From the NCBI GenBank assembly GCA_001767955.1, contig MEMO01000011.1, positions 1 to 41,936 on the forward strand: a DNA stretch of 41,936 bases, written 5' to 3'. The notes beneath the pieces were generated by a model. The model saw nothing but the letters and a program-made list of their open reading frames with translations, did not search any database and was not told where the DNA came from. Positions 1 to 11,300 of the stretch are shown piece after piece. The position numbers and the translations under genes are program-made. Numbering within the stretch: the stretch's first letter is position 1; every line of letters starts with the position of its first letter. The stretch comes from Alphaproteobacteria bacterium RIFCSPLOWO2_01_FULL_40_26. GTDB taxonomy: Bacteria; Pseudomonadota; Alphaproteobacteria; Rickettsiales; UBA1997.

Positions 1-39
1 CTCACCCTAACCCTCTCCCACAAGGGGAGAGGGGAGTAG
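1..39. repeat. Partial copy of repeat E (ctcaccctaaccctctcccacaaggggagagg), cut by window edge
   Basis: Matches the arm at 11311-11345. Confidence 0.8.
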
Positions 40-205
40 ATCGAGAAAAATTTAGGCAGGTTTTTATCCGGAATTGGCGTTTATAATTCCCGCTTGCATT
101 CTTCAATAGCGCTAAATAGGTTGCCCGCCCTCACTTGATGATCATCCATTAGCTTTAGAAACTCATCTTAAACAAACTAAATTAAATCAATTTTAAGTCC
201 TAATT

Positions 206-1492
206 ATGGCTAGTAATTTGACCATTATGGGCAATAAGGAAATTTTACTTGTTGCCGAAAATATCGCTCACGAAAAAGGCATCACCTTACAGGAGGTTGT
301 AGAGGCAATGGAGGAAGGCATTAAACTTGCCGCCAAGAAAAAATATGGTCATCATCTTGACATTGATTGCAAAATTGACCGCAAAACAGGCCAGATAAAA
401 CTTTTCAACAAATTGCGAGTTGTCGCAGGTGATAGCGAAGATTTCGATGTGCGCACTCACATCACCTTGAAACACGCCAAACAGGAAAACAAAGACATAA
501 AAATTGATGATTTGGTAGTGCAAGAATTGCCGCCAATCGATCTAAATCGTGTAGTTGCGCAAGTTGCTCGCAACGAAATAATCCGTAAAGTAAAAGAAGC
601 TGAAAAGAACAAAGAATATAACGAGTTTAAAGACCGCATCGGCGACATCGTCAGCGCTTCAGTGAAAAAAGTTGGTTTGAAAAATATCGTTATGGAAGTT
701 GATGGTTATGAAGCCGTAATTCACGAAAGCGGCTTAATCCCGCGCGAAAATTTCCGCGTCGGTGATCGCATGCGCTGCTATATCGAAGATGTGCGCAAAG
801 AGCCATTTGGCGCACAAATTTTCCTGTCACGCACACATCCGCAATTTTTGGTACGCCTATTTGAACAGGAAGTTCCAGAACTTCACGATGGCAATATCGA
901 AGTAAAAGCCGTCGCCCGCGATCCAGGTTCGCGCGCCAAAATCGCTATTTATTCACGCCGTGATGACATTGACATCGTTGGCTCATTTATCGGCATTCGC
1001 GGTTCTCGTGTGCAATCAGTCAGTTCGGAATTGCGCGGCGAAAAAATTGATATCATCAAATGGTCGCCAAACATTGCTGAACTTGTGGTTAGTTCATTAA
1101 CTCCGGCCAAAATCAGCAAAGTCGTAGTTGATGAGGAAAATAATCTGATTGAAGTGGTTGTGCCCGAAGATCAATTAAGTCTGGCAATCGGACGCGGCGG
1201 ACAAAATGTAAAACTGGCTTCAAAAATTGTTGATTTCAAAATTGACATAATGACCGATGAGCAGGAATCGGCGCGTCGAACTGCAGAATTCAATCAGGCT
1301 TCAAAACTATTCATTGAGGCTTTGGATGTTGAAGATATGATTGCCAATCTGCTCGCTTCTGAAGGCTTCTTAACCGTTGAGACATTAGCTCAAGCGGAGA
1401 TTTCTGAAATCACCGGAATCGAAGGCTTTGATGAGGATATCGCCAAAGAAATCAAGAAACGTGCGGAAGAATATCTGCAAAAAAACGCATAA
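206..1492 (+). CDS. nusA: Transcription termination/antitermination factor NusA
   Basis: NusA N-terminal domain, S1/KH motifs (IGIRGSRVQSVSSELRGEKIDII; LAIGRGGQNVKLAS); followed by infB as in many bacteria. Confidence 0.97.
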   Translation: MASNLTIMGNKEILLVAENIAHEKGITLQEVVEAMEEGIKLAAKKKYGHHLDIDCKIDRKTGQIKLFNKLRVVAGDSEDFDVRTHITLKHAKQENKDIKIDDLVVQELPPIDLNRVVAQVARNEIIRKVKEAEKNKEYNEFKDRIGDIVSASVKKVGLKNIVMEVDGYEAVIHESGLIPRENFRVGDRMRCYIEDVRKEPFGAQIFLSRTHPQFLVRLFEQEVPELHDGNIEVKAVARDPGSRAKIAIYSRRDDIDIVGSFIGIRGSRVQSVSSELRGEKIDIIKWSPNIAELVVSSLTPAKISKVVVDEENNLIEVVVPEDQLSLAIGRGGQNVKLASKIVDFKIDIMTDEQESARRTAEFNQASKLFIEALDVEDMIANLLASEGFLTVETLAQAEISEITGIEGFDEDIAKEIKKRAEEYLQKNA

Positions 1493-1499
1493 CAACTAA

Positions 1500-3890
1500 A
1501 TGACTGACAAGGCTCGTTCTACATTAACTCTTAAACTCCCATCTGCCGTCAGAAGTCAATCTTTGCCTATCAAAAATGAGGTTAAAGTTGGTGAAAAAAA
1601 ATCCGGCGGAGTGCAGGTAACAATCAAGGGGCGCAAGAAAGAAGCAGGAATCAGAGAAGATTCATTTTCCGGTTTAAGCAAAAGCGAATTTGAAGCCAGA
1701 ATCCATGCAGTTTCAAAATCAGGAGGCATCAGAAATGAAATAAAAACCCATGAAATCCTGAATAAAATCGTCAAAGAAAATGCTGTCGAAAAGCAAAAAG
1801 CAGAGGAAAGACACAAACCAGATGGCTTCGATGTAAGAAACAAAATCAAACAAAGCGTTGAACAAACCAATCGTGTAAAAGAAGAGCGACAAAAGCTTCT
1901 AAATGAAAGAAAAAAAACAGAACAAGCACGCAACGAAAAAGAAAAAAATGATAAGAAAAAAAGCAGAAAATCCGCTTTTGATGAAGAGCAAACAAATAAG
2001 AAAAAATCCGTTTTCAAAGGAGAACATGCCAATGTCAGAAAATTAACCTACATCATCGATACCAACTCTGATGAAGAAAATGTGCGCCACAGAAAAAAGC
2101 CAAAAATGAGGCATGTTCATGAACAGTCGAAAGAATATAAAAAAATCTCCCGCGAAGTTTTATTACCTGATTTAATAACAGTTTCTGATCTTGCTGATCG
2201 TATGTCAGAAAAAGCCGGCGATGTGGTGAAAAAGCTTTTCTCCATGGGAATGGTGGTCACAAGTAATCAGGCCATCGATGTCGATACGGCAGAAATTATC
2301 ATCAACGAATTCGGCCACAAAGCCAAACGCGTTTCCCATTCCGATGTCGAAAATATTCTGGAAGATAAAACCGAACATCAACCTCTGCCACGCGCACCAA
2401 TTGTCACAATCATGGGACATGTTGATCACGGCAAAACTTCACTTCTTGACGCTCTACGCGAAACAGATGTCGCTTCAAAAGAGCATGGCGGAATCACGCA
2501 ACATATCGGCGCTTCAAGAATTCAAACCAAAGACGGAAAATTTATCACTTTTCTTGACACGCCAGGACATGAAGCATTTACCGAAATGCGCTCACGTGGC
2601 GCCAATATCACCGACATCGTAGTTCTAGTCGTCGCCGCTGATGACGGCGTTAAAGAACAAACCATTGAAGCCATTAATCACGCCAAAGCGGCAAATGCTC
2701 CAATCATCGTTGCTGTCAATAAGATTGATAAGCCTGGATCTGATCCAAATCGCGTTAAAAATGAGTTGTTAAGTCACGACATAGTATCAGAAGATTTGGG
2801 CGGAGATGTTATATTCGTACCAGTTTCTGCCAAATCAAAAACCAATCTCGACAAACTTGAAGAAGCAATTTTGCTGCAGGCTGAAATTCTCGATCTGAAA
2901 AGTCCTTACGCTGGCAAATCAAGCGGTGCTGTTCTTGAATCGCGTCTCGATCCAAACCGTGGCGTAGTTGCAACTCTGCTGGTACAAAATGGTGTTTTAA
3001 ACGTTTCCGATTTGATTGTCGTTGGCACCTCTTTTGGCCGCATCAGAAAAATGAGCGATTCAATCGGAAAAAATCTTGATGAAGCAACGCCGTCAATTCC
3101 AGTTGAAGTTTTAGGTCTCGACAGCGCACCAAATGCTGGCGATAAATTTGTTGAAGTTGATGAAGAAAGACAGGCGCGTGAAATCATCGCTTATCGCGAA
3201 CGCAAGGAAAGAGAGGAAAAGGCACTAAAAAATTCTGCTAGAAGTTTCGACGACATTTTCAAAAAATCAGGCAAACTGAAATATCTCAACATTCTGATTA
3301 AGGGCGATGTTCACGGCTCGGTTGAAGCAATAGCCAGCAGCGTGATAAAATTAAACACCGAAGAAGTAGCGATAAAAATCATCCATTGCGCAACCGGCGG
3401 CATTTCCGAAAGCGATATTAATTTAGCCGCAACTTCAAATGCCATTATCATCGGTTTTAATGTGCGCGCCAATCTCACGGCCAAAGAAATGGCTGAAAAA
3501 AAGGGTGTTGATATCCGCTATTATTCCATCATTTACAATCTGGTCGATGATTTGAAATTGCTGCTTTCCGGCATGCTAGCCCCAGTTAAAAGCGAGGAAT
3601 ATCTTGGTCAGGCTGAAATACGTCAAATCTTTAAAATTTCCGATGCCGGAAAAATTGCCGGATGTTTCGTCATTGATGGCTTATTCAAACGCAATGCCAA
3701 AGTCAGGCTTCTGCGTGACAACGTAGTAATCCATGACGGTATTTTAAAAACACTCAAACGCTTCAAGGAAGATGTGAAGGAAGTGAAAAGCGGTTTTGAA
3801 TGCGGTATGGCTTTTGAAAATTATGACAACATTAAAGAAAAGGACACAATCGAGTGTTATAATATCGTTGAGCAAAGAAGATTTCTCTAG
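1500..3890 (+). CDS. infB: Translation initiation factor IF-2
   Basis: G-domain motifs [29 protein letters not shown]2 C-terminal domains; stop codon TAG overlaps the left end of a palindromic repeat. Confidence 0.98.
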   Translation: MTDKARSTLTLKLPSAVRSQSLPIKNEVKVGEKKSGGVQVTIKGRKKEAGIREDSFSGLSKSEFEARIHAVSKSGGIRNEIKTHEILNKIVKENAVEKQKAEERHKPDGFDVRNKIKQSVEQTNRVKEERQKLLNERKKTEQARNEKEKNDKKKSRKSAFDEEQTNKKKSVFKGEHANVRKLTYIIDTNSDEENVRHRKKPKMRHVHEQSKEYKKISREVLLPDLITVSDLADRMSEKAGDVVKKLFSMGMVVTSNQAIDVDTAEIIINEFGHKAKRVSHSDVENILEDKTEHQPLPRAPIVTIMGHVDHGKTSLLDALRETDVASKEHGGITQHIGASRIQTKDGKFITFLDTPGHEAFTEMRSRGANITDIVVLVVAADDGVKEQTIEAINHAKAANAPIIVAVNKIDKPGSDPNRVKNELLSHDIVSEDLGGDVIFVPVSAKSKTNLDKLEEAILLQAEILDLKSPYAGKSSGAVLESRLDPNRGVVATLLVQNGVLNVSDLIVVGTSFGRIRKMSDSIGKNLDEATPSIPVEVLGLDSAPNAGDKFVEVDEERQAREIIAYRERKEREEKALKNSARSFDDIFKKSGKLKYLNILIKGDVHGSVEAIASSVIKLNTEEVAIKIIHCATGGISESDINLAATSNAIIIGFNVRANLTAKEMAEKKGVDIRYYSIIYNLVDDLKLLLSGMLAPVKSEEYLGQAEIRQIFKISDAGKIAGCFVIDGLFKRNAKVRLLRDNVVIHDGILKTLKRFKEDVKEVKSGFECGMAFENYDNIKEKDTIECYNIVEQRRFL

Positions 3891-4050
3891 AGCCTGTTTT
3901 CAAATTCATTCGTCTCCGATTTTTTAGGAAATTTTTAGCGATTTTTGCATAAAATTTTTCATAATATCGGGAATATTTTGAAAAATTTTATGCAAAAAAG
4001 AGCAAAAATTTACAAAAAAGCGGGGGCGAATGAATTTGAAAACAGGCTCT
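3889..4050. repeat. 162-bp palindromic element A1 (ends AGAGCCTGTTTTCAAA / TTTGAAAACAGGCTCT, flanked T...A)
   Basis: Long imperfect inverted repeat across the infB-cybB junction; same termini and length as copies at 34985 and 38498. Confidence 0.93.
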
Positions 4051-4581
4051 AAGCATCCTCTGCTCTCCCGAATCCTTCACTGGCTCATGGCCGCAATAAT
4101 TCTCGCCGCACTTGGGCTTGGAATTTACATGGTAGAATTTCTGGATAAAGAAGCCGCAAACCGTCAAGCCATTTACGATTTGCACAAATCTTTGGGAGTT
4201 GTGGTTTTTATGCTGATTATTCTTCTTCGCCTCCCCGTCCGCCTTGTTTTCGGAGCGCCTCCATTGCCAAAATCACTTCCGATATATGAAAGAATTCTGG
4301 CGCGCCTCACTTATCTGGCATTTTATTTTCTGATGATTGCCGTTCCTCTCTCCGGATATCTGATGACAAACGCATTTGGTTATCCCGTGCCTTTTTTCAG
4401 CCTTACCGATGAACTGCTTTTCATCTATGGAATCGACGATGAGATGGCAAAAAAGTTTGCTGAATTTCATAAAACTTCAGCCTTTGTTTTGCTTGCTCTC
4501 GTAACGCTTCATATTCTTGCTGTCATCAAACATCGCTTTTTCGATAAGCCAGAAAATGATCTTCTAAAAAGGATGTGGTAA
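4030..4581 (+). CDS. Cytochrome b561 family protein; N-terminal codons lie inside palindromic element A1
   Basis: SRILHWLMAAIILAALGLGIYM, DLHKSLGVVVFMLIILR, HKTSAFVLLALVTLHILAVIKHRFFD: four TM helices with cytochrome b561 histidines. Confidence 0.88.
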   Translation: MNLKTGSKHPLLSRILHWLMAAIILAALGLGIYMVEFLDKEAANRQAIYDLHKSLGVVVFMLIILLRLPVRLVFGAPPLPKSLPIYERILARLTYLAFYFLMIAVPLSGYLMTNAFGYPVPFFSLTDELLFIYGIDDEMAKKFAEFHKTSAFVLLALVTLHILAVIKHRFFDKPENDLLKRMW

Positions 4582-5358
4582 ATGCTAAAGAACCGCATAA
4601 TTCCCTGCCTCGATGTTAAAAACGGCCGCGTTGTTAAAGGAATAAATTTTGAAAATCTTGTTGATGCCGGCGATCCAGTTATGCAGGCAAAATTTTATTA
4701 TGAAGAAGGCGCAGATGAACTTTGTTTCCTTGATATTGCCGCATCGCAGGAAAATCGCGGCATAATGCTCGACATGGTAAAAAAAGTAGCGCAAGTCTGC
4801 TTCATTCCTTTTACCGTTGGTGGCGGAATCAAAGAATTGCAGGATTTTTCCGACCTTCTCAAATGTGGCGCCGATAAAGTTTCAATAAATTCCGCAGCAA
4901 TCAAAAACCCCGAATTAATCACGCAAGCCTCAGAAAAATTTGGCGCGCAAGCTGTGGTTGTTGCAATTGATGCCAAAAAAAATTCTTCAGAAAATTATGA
5001 GATTTTTACTCACGGCGGAAAAAAACCTACAGGAATTGATGCAATCAATTGGGCAATAAAAGCCGAAAAACTTGGCGCTGGAGAATTACTCATTACATCA
5101 ATCAACCGCGATGGCACAAAGGCTGGATATGATCTTGAATTAATCAAAACAATCTCGTCACAAGTTTCAATTCCGATAATTGCTTCCGGCGGAGTGGGAA
5201 ATTTGGAACATATGGCTGATGGCTTAAAAGCAGGAGCATCAGCGGTTCTCGCCGCTTCAATTTTTCACTTCAAAACCTATTCAATCAGGCAGGCGAAAGA
5301 ATTTTTGCAGCACCAAAATATCGCGGTTAAGACAGGTTTTAAGAATAGCAATGCTTGA
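4582..5358 (+). CDS. hisF: Imidazole glycerol phosphate synthase subunit HisF
   Basis: [54 protein letters not shown]. Confidence 0.96.
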   Translation: MLKNRIIPCLDVKNGRVVKGINFENLVDAGDPVMQAKFYYEEGADELCFLDIAASQENRGIMLDMVKKVAQVCFIPFTVGGGIKELQDFSDLLKCGADKVSINSAAIKNPELITQASEKFGAQAVVVAIDAKKNSSENYEIFTHGGKKPTGIDAINWAIKAEKLGAGELLITSINRDGTKAGYDLELIKTISSQVSIPIIASGGVGNLEHMADGLKAGASAVLAASIFHFKTYSIRQAKEFLQHQNIAVKTGFKNSNA

Positions 5359-5767
5359 TCTTTTTTGGCTTTGGCTTGGCAATGGCTTTGGCTAGTGCGG
5401 TTAAATGCTGTTTAGCATAATTATCCTCAATACGGCGGAAAGCCTGAATCAACGGCAGAAGTTCTTTTTCGATTTTTTGTGATTTTTTGTGCAATTCTTT
5501 CTCGCCAGCAAAATCATAATTGTAATACATGCGATCAGCTTTGATCCCTTGAAAAAAGGCCGATAACGGACATTCAATAATTTGGGCAATCTCGAAAAGC
5601 TTGCTTGCTGAAACGCGGTTTTTGGCAGTTTCGTATTTTTGAATTTGTTGAAATGTGAGGCCAACCAACTCTCCCAATTTATCTTGACTCATTCCAAAAG
5701 CGCGACGCAATTCACGCAATCTTTTGGCTATATGGTGATCAACCGGAGTAATTTTATCGCATATCAT
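5339..5767 (-). CDS. XRE-family HTH transcriptional regulator
   Basis: [49 protein letters not shown] typical alphaproteobacterial XRE; 3' end overlaps the hisF 3' end convergently by 20 bp. Confidence 0.9.
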   Translation of the reverse strand: MICDKITPVDHHIAKRLRELRRAFGMSQDKLGELVGLTFQQIQKYETAKNRVSASKLFEIAQIIECPLSAFFQGIKADRMYYNYDFAGEKELHKKSQKIEKELLPLIQAFRRIEDNYAKQHLTALAKAIAKPKPKKIKHCYS

Positions 5768-7319
5768 TTTTTTGTTTTTTACGTGGAATTAACGGGATCA
5801 TTGCAAGCGCAATCAATGCCATCAACGGCAGAAGGCCATAGGTAGCATAAATTGTTGGTTCACTATTTTTAATCAAAACAACATCGACAATTCCTTCGTG
5901 ATTAAGATCAATTTTAGCAATTATGCGCCCGAAGGGATCAACAAAAGCGCTAATGCCGGTGCCAGCAACACGCACCAGAGGAATGCCATATTCAATAGCG
6001 CGCATTCTGGCCATGTCAAAATGCTGGTATGGCCCTGAACTTCTTCCAAACCAGGCATCATTTGTAAGATTAACCAATAAATCCGGGCGATGGTTTTTAT
6101 TCACGATTTCACTTGAAAAAATCACCTCATAACAAATCAGAGGGCTGAAGGAAAAATTTTCTGTCATCAAAGTTTGCGCACCCTCACCTTCACTAAAACC
6201 TTTGCCGCCGCCAGTGATTTTATCGATGAATGTGTCAAGAAACAGAAAAGATAAAAATCTGTGAAAAGGCACATATTCGCCAAAAGGCACGAGATGATTT
6301 TTGTCGTAATGTTGCGATACGCCTTTCTCGTTAATTACAAAAATACTATTCCACACATCGCTAACTTTCTTTCGCTCATCATAGGCAACGCGTAAAGCGC
6401 CGGTGATTAGAACGCCGTTTTTTGGCACTGCGGATTTTAAATGATCGAGAAGTCCAGGATTGTCATCAATCACGTAAGGAGTTGAGGTTTCAGCCCAAAT
6501 CACCGCTTTGATATCGTCGAGATTTTTGGAATTTGTCAGCAAAATAGTTTTAAGAAAATTTTGATATTTCTGATTTTCTTCCCATTTGATTTCCTGCTTC
6601 ACATTGGCTTGCACAAGACGCAATTTGGTTTTTTCATCGCGCAATAATTTTTTGTCATCAATCGCAAAATAGCCGAAGGTCAGATTTCCAATTAAAAATA
6701 TCGATAAGAAAGCGGCAAAAATTTTATTGCCAAAAGAGGATTTTCTTTTCCAAAACAAAACCGGAAAAAGCGCAACCAAAACAGCAAAAAAGCTCAAACC
6801 ATAAATTCCAAATACCGAGGCAAGTTGCGTAAAATGCAGATCAAACATCCACGCATAACCAAGCAAATTCCAGGGAAAACCACTCAAAAGATTTGCGCGC
6901 AGAACTTCAAACAACAACCAGCACAGGGCAAAGGATAAAATTTTTTGATAGGTTTCGGTGAAAAGGAGTTTTTTGTAAGTAAGCGCAAACAAACCAAGAT
7001 AAACAGCCAGAATTGAAGGAATGATGACAAGAGCAAAAGGGATTAACCAGCCAAACTGCCTGGCATCAACGGTAAGAGAAATAGCAATCCAGTAAATTCC
7101 TGACAAAAAATGTCCGAAACCAAAAAAGAATCCCAACCAAAAAATTTCTTTGGGACGGTTTTCTTGTTCAAGAGCAAGATAGAAAAATGACAAGGAAATT
7201 ATTGCCGCAACAAAAAAATAAACTGGCGCGAAGGCAAGACTCAAAAAAGCGCCGGCTAGTAATACCAGCATTCTTTGTTTCGTGAAAAATTTAATTCCTG
7301 ACATAAATTTCGAAGTCAT
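5754..7319 (-). CDS. lnt: Apolipoprotein N-acyltransferase
   Basis: N-terminal TM region plus nitrilase-like domain (VIWAETSTPYV, KNHLVPFGEYVPF, SPLICYEVIFSSE, NLTNDAWFG). Confidence 0.93.
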   Translation of the reverse strand: MTSKFMSGIKFFTKQRMLVLLAGAFLSLAFAPVYFFVAAIISLSFFYLALEQENRPKEIFWLGFFFGFGHFLSGIYWIAISLTVDARQFGWLIPFALVIIPSILAVYLGLFALTYKKLLFTETYQKILSFALCWLLFEVLRANLLSGFPWNLLGYAWMFDLHFTQLASVFGIYGLSFFAVLVALFPVLFWKRKSSFGNKIFAAFLSIFLIGNLTFGYFAIDDKKLLRDEKTKLRLVQANVKQEIKWEENQKYQNFLKTILLTNSKNLDDIKAVIWAETSTPYVIDDNPGLLDHLKSAVPKNGVLITGALRVAYDERKKVSDVWNSIFVINEKGVSQHYDKNHLVPFGEYVPFHRFLSFLFLDTFIDKITGGGKGFSEGEGAQTLMTENFSFSPLICYEVIFSSEIVNKNHRPDLLVNLTNDAWFGRSSGPYQHFDMARMRAIEYGIPLVRVAGTGISAFVDPFGRIIAKIDLNHEGIVDVVLIKNSEPTIYATYGLLPLMALIALAMIPLIPRKKQKNDMR

Positions 7320-9261
7320 GAAGAAGCTGCTGTTTTGATGGTATTATTTGATCGAAAACACTTGGTTTTTCTTTGGTAATGAAGCTGATTTTTTTCAATG
7401 GTTTAACTTGATGATTTATTACAACGCGATTTTCAAAATGAAAATTTTTCAGAAAAAATTTTCTAAATTCGGGATCGAGAAAATAATATTCGAGAGTTCC
7501 GATAAAACAGCGATGATGTTCGTTCAGAATTTTTGGTGCGTTATTGACCAAAACCAGTTTGGTTTGCACATTTTTTACAGCGTTCTTGATATCATCAAAA
7601 AGATAAAAATTGGTGAAAACCTTATCTGAATCATTGATCAAAAACATTAGAGATTTTCCTGCCACACCTTGATCAGCGCGCATTGTTGCCACGTGAAATT
7701 TTTGTATATTTTCTTTCGCGAGATAATTCAGCAATGGAAACTGGTGCGCGATCCAGATTGAAATTGTTACAATCCCGTCATCTTTTTGCGGCGCATATTT
7801 TTTGGCATAATAAGCGGTCATATCAGACAATTTGTGCGGCGAAGTATATTCGCTTTCTCGCGAAAACACACCGGCAAAGGTTGATAGATAGGAATAAAGC
7901 AGACAGGAAATTGAAGTGAAAATCACAAAAACCGAAAGAGTGGATAATTTTTCCACAAAAAACTTTTTTTCAAAAACGAACAGAACAACAAAAAGAATTG
8001 TAAGGTTAACTGTGATGTAGGCCCAGGGACCAAGATATTTCAAAGTTAAAACAGCAATTGTCGCAAGAATTGCAAGACACGGAATCCAGAACAGCACAAT
8101 CCTTTTCCCAGAAAAAAAAGGATAAATCAACGCAACTAACCACCAGACATTAACAAGCCCTCCAAGCCCGAAAATCGAGGCCGGAAGGATTGTCATATCA
8201 AAAGCAGGAATCAACAGCAAGGCGGTGATGATGAACATTTCTTCAGAAAAAATTATTATTTTTGAGACGAAAATGTCGCGCAACAATTTCAAAAAACAGA
8301 TGGTGATGATTGCATAAAACACTACGACCTGATCAACGGTGCCAACGTTTTCAACAAGCATCAGACATGAGGCGGCTGTAAAAAGTAGTAGCAGGATTTT
8401 ATCATTATCCGAAAATTTCAGGCGCGAGAAAATCAAAAAAATAAAAGAAAATGGCAAAATTCTTGAAGCAAAATGACGCCAGATATTTTCCATAAAAACT
8501 CCGGCATCGTTATAGCTGGAATAAGCTTTTGACCACATCGGCACCATAAACTCAAAAAACTCCGGAGTGAATTTCGACATCAAAAACAGATAAGAAGCGC
8601 CAATCAAAACCATTACCAATTTGTCAAGCTCGAGAAAAAATTTAAACAAAGGTTTGCAAAAAAACCGATAGACTTCGACAAAAATAATAAAAATCAGATA
8701 ATGCGGTTTAATGCACGGAATTATGCCCATCAACATTCCACGCCATATCAAATCTGTTTTTGTCAAAGGAATTTTTCTGAAAAAAGAATAAGAAATGTAA
8801 GGATAAAGTGAGATCAGAAGCAGGCTGGTTTTGGTGCCAAATTCTCCGGTTTGTAAAGCGTTGGGACGCAAAAAAAATCCCAGACAATATGCGATCACCA
8901 CCAGATCATGATGAAATTTGTCCGCAAAAACTTTGCCATTTCTTAAAATTTTTTCTGACCAAAAAATCGAAACAACAGCCAAAAAATTGATAAAAATTTC
9001 CGAGAGAATGATGGTGTTTAAACCAGAAATTTGTGAGATATTGAATTGCAGAGCATAGTAGTAAAAAGACAGCGGAAAGTTGCTCTCAAAAAAATCAAAA
9101 TAATATTTTTTTCCTTCGGCGATTTTTTTTCCTAAATCGAGATAAACTCCGGTATCAGCGCCAATATCAACCGTTGAACGCAGAAAAATGCTGGTAAGAA
9201 AAATTACCGTACAGACAAAGAGAGATCTACTTTCTGATATAAACTTCAACATCGCGTTCAA
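7291..9261 (-). CDS. Large polytopic membrane protein, GT-C/PMT-like glycosyltransferase family (paralogue 1)
   Basis: Multi-TM; DIGADTGVYLDLGKKIAEGKKYYFDFFESNFPLSFYYYA resembles the first loop of GT-C enzymes; clearly homologous to the next ORF. Confidence 0.7.
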   Translation of the reverse strand: MNAMLKFISESRSLFVCTVIFLTSIFLRSTVDIGADTGVYLDLGKKIAEGKKYYFDFFESNFPLSFYYYALQFNISQISGLNTIILSEIFINFLAVVSIFWSEKILRNGKVFADKFHHDLVVIAYCLGFFLRPNALQTGEFGTKTSLLLISLYPYISYSFFRKIPLTKTDLIWRGMLMGIIPCIKPHYLIFIIFVEVYRFFCKPLFKFFLELDKLVMVLIGASYLFLMSKFTPEFFEFMVPMWSKAYSSYNDAGVFMENIWRHFASRILPFSFIFLIFSRLKFSDNDKILLLLFTAASCLMLVENVGTVDQVVVFYAIITICFLKLLRDIFVSKIIIFSEEMFIITALLLIPAFDMTILPASIFGLGGLVNVWWLVALIYPFFSGKRIVLFWIPCLAILATIAVLTLKYLGPWAYITVNLTILFVVLFVFEKKFFVEKLSTLSVFVIFTSISCLLYSYLSTFAGVFSRESEYTSPHKLSDMTAYYAKKYAPQKDDGIVTISIWIAHQFPLLNYLAKENIQKFHVATMRADQGVAGKSLMFLINDSDKVFTNFYLFDDIKNAVKNVQTKLVLVNNAPKILNEHHRCFIGTLEYYFLDPEFRKFFLKNFHFENRVVINHQVKPLKKISFITKEKPSVFDQIIPSKQQLLHDFEIYVRN

Positions 9262-11209
9262 TGATTATGGATGTTTGTGGCACATCATAATAAAAAAATG
9301 CCACCTTCTGTTCAGCAATTCTGTGATCAATAATGCGGTTCAAAAAAACATAATTTTTAAGAAAGAATTTTTTGAATTCCTTATCACGAAAATAATTTTC
9401 AAGAAAACCGATTCTGCACTGCCTCATGTCATAAGCGGCATTTTTTGTTTCAATAAAAACAAGTTTGTTTCTTTTATCCTGCAATTGCTTTTGAAGCCTT
9501 TCAAACTGGTATTTCTCGACCATATCAAGTTTTTTTTCAGAAGAAAATATTTTGTAGAAAAGCAGCAGAAATTGTGAAAAAGGTGAATCATTGATCTTAT
9601 CGAGATATGTCATCGTCGGATAGGTTCCGGGAATTATTTCAGCAATTGAAATCATCTTGTCATCGAACTTGGCAGCACTTTTAAAAGTTTTTATTATTTC
9701 AGCAGAAAGATGATTTGGGGACTTATAAACAAAGGCCTGGTAATGGGTTTTAAAATTAAAAATCGCCGCCAGATGCATGGCTATAAAATAGGAAATAACA
9801 GAAACAATCACGCATGAAGAAAGAGTAGAAAATTTTTTTGAGGAAAAATTTTTCTGATAAAAATCAATCATCAAAACAAATATAACCGCTGATAGCGACC
9901 ATGATAAAAAGGCAAAATTTTGTATGAAAGAAATTGCAAATATAAAAATCGCCAATGCCACAAAACAAGACCAGAGTATTAGATTTGTGGGCAGGAATTT
10001 TTTATCTAAAATCAAAACAAAAACCCACCAAAACATGCTAATATTAATGGCAAAAGCAAAAATGTTTTTAGCATCAAACTGCGGAATCAGAATTATTAAA
10101 AGCAAAAAAAACCAATCTTTTCTAAAATTAAAAAACTGCCTCCGTATCAGAAAACACAAGGCTAAAATAATAAATGGCAATGATAGGGAATAGATCGCAA
10201 ATCTTTGATCATAACCGCCAATAACTTCAGACAAAACAATCAGTATTGCGGCAAACGAAAGCAGAAACAATTTCCATAAAATCTGATTCTCTCTGATCAA
10301 AAAAAAGCATAAAAAGGCAAAAACAAAAACCGGATAAACATCCTCACGTAAAACCACTGATGTCCAGGCAAAAGCAGTTTTTTTATAGGCCAAAAAGATT
10401 TTTGCGGCATTTGCGATGTAATCCGGAAAACATAGCAGTAACAACAGGAAATAGATGATGATGACGCTAATGGTTGTATAATTTCTTAAGCAAAATGCTG
10501 GCCTTAAAGATTTTGCCCTGATCATTTTTTCCAGCTCAAAAACTATCGGCAAAATTCCGTAATGCGGTTTAAGACAAAAAAATAGCGCGGCAAAAAAACC
10601 AGTTAAAATCCGGTCAGGATTTTTTATCTTTGAGTGATCAAGTAGATGATATGAAACATACGGAAAGGCGAAGGCTAAAAGATAGGATGACTTGGTTAAA
10701 AATTCATTGAATTGCAAAGTGAAAACACGCCAGAAAAAAGAGATGGCAAAGCTGATTATGATCAGATTAAAAACGGTGCGATCTTTTAACCTGGCAAGAA
10801 TTCTGGCTGAAAAATAAAGTGATAAAATCCCAACAAAATTGGTAAAAATTTCCGCAGCAATGATTTGATGAAGAGAAAAAATTTTTGCCAGAAAATGCGG
10901 AATCATGGCAAAGACAAAAGACAGGGGAAAATTCGATTCAAAAAAATCCTGATAATATTTTCCACCATCAAGCATTTTTTGCGCGATTTCCAGATAGAGA
11001 GCGGAATCATGGCCAATATCACGTGCTGAACGTGCTAAAACACTTGTTGCAATGATAAACAAACAGCCAAAAAAAGCGGCATTTTTTGATGCGATGATTT
11101 TGCGCAAAAAATCAACCAGCAGCAAAATTTTACGCAGCAGAAAACTCTCCAGCTTGCGCCCGAAAATCAGTCGTTTTTCTTCAATGTTTTTTTGGATTGT
11201 CAGTATCAA
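9227..11209 (-). CDS. Large polytopic membrane protein, GT-C/PMT-like glycosyltransferase family (paralogue 2)
   Basis: DIGHDSALYLEIAQKMLDGGKYYQDFFESNFPLSF; tandem paralogue of 7291..9261, overlapping it by 35 bp. Confidence 0.7.
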   Translation of the reverse strand: MILTIQKNIEEKRLIFGRKLESFLLRKILLLVDFLRKIIASKNAAFFGCLFIIATSVLARSARDIGHDSALYLEIAQKMLDGGKYYQDFFESNFPLSFVFAMIPHFLAKIFSLHQIIAAEIFTNFVGILSLYFSARILARLKDRTVFNLIIISFAISFFWRVFTLQFNEFLTKSSYLLAFAFPYVSYHLLDHSKIKNPDRILTGFFAALFFCLKPHYGILPIVFELEKMIRAKSLRPAFCLRNYTTISVIIIYFLLLLLCFPDYIANAAKIFLAYKKTAFAWTSVVLREDVYPVFVFAFLCFFLIRENQILWKLFLLSFAAILIVLSEVIGGYDQRFAIYSLSLPFIILALCFLIRRQFFNFRKDWFFLLLIILIPQFDAKNIFAFAINISMFWWVFVLILDKKFLPTNLILWSCFVALAIFIFAISFIQNFAFLSWSLSAVIFVLMIDFYQKNFSSKKFSTLSSCVIVSVISYFIAMHLAAIFNFKTHYQAFVYKSPNHLSAEIIKTFKSAAKFDDKMISIAEIIPGTYPTMTYLDKINDSPFSQFLLLFYKIFSSEKKLDMVEKYQFERLQKQLQDKRNKLVFIETKNAAYDMRQCRIGFLENYFRDKEFKKFFLKNYVFLNRIIDHRIAEQKVAFFYYDVPQTSIIIERDVEVYIRK

Positions 11210-11300
11210 GGCTCTGCGTAGAAAATTAAAATCGTAAGTCTTTTAATAAAATAACCCCAATAAATACTTTACCCCTCACAAAGTATTACCCCTCACAAAA

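Noticed and set aside
1556-2032. 158-aa minus-strand ORF opposite infB
   Set aside because: Antisense shadow of a low-complexity Lys/Glu-rich segment (Ser/Phe-rich translation); IF-2 on the other strand is unambiguous.
3889-4050. Interpreting the A palindromes simply as bidirectional terminators
   Set aside because: Arms are ~75-80 bp with conserved termini, TA flanks and copies inside ORFs, so a mobile or repeat element explains them better, although they may also affect transcription.
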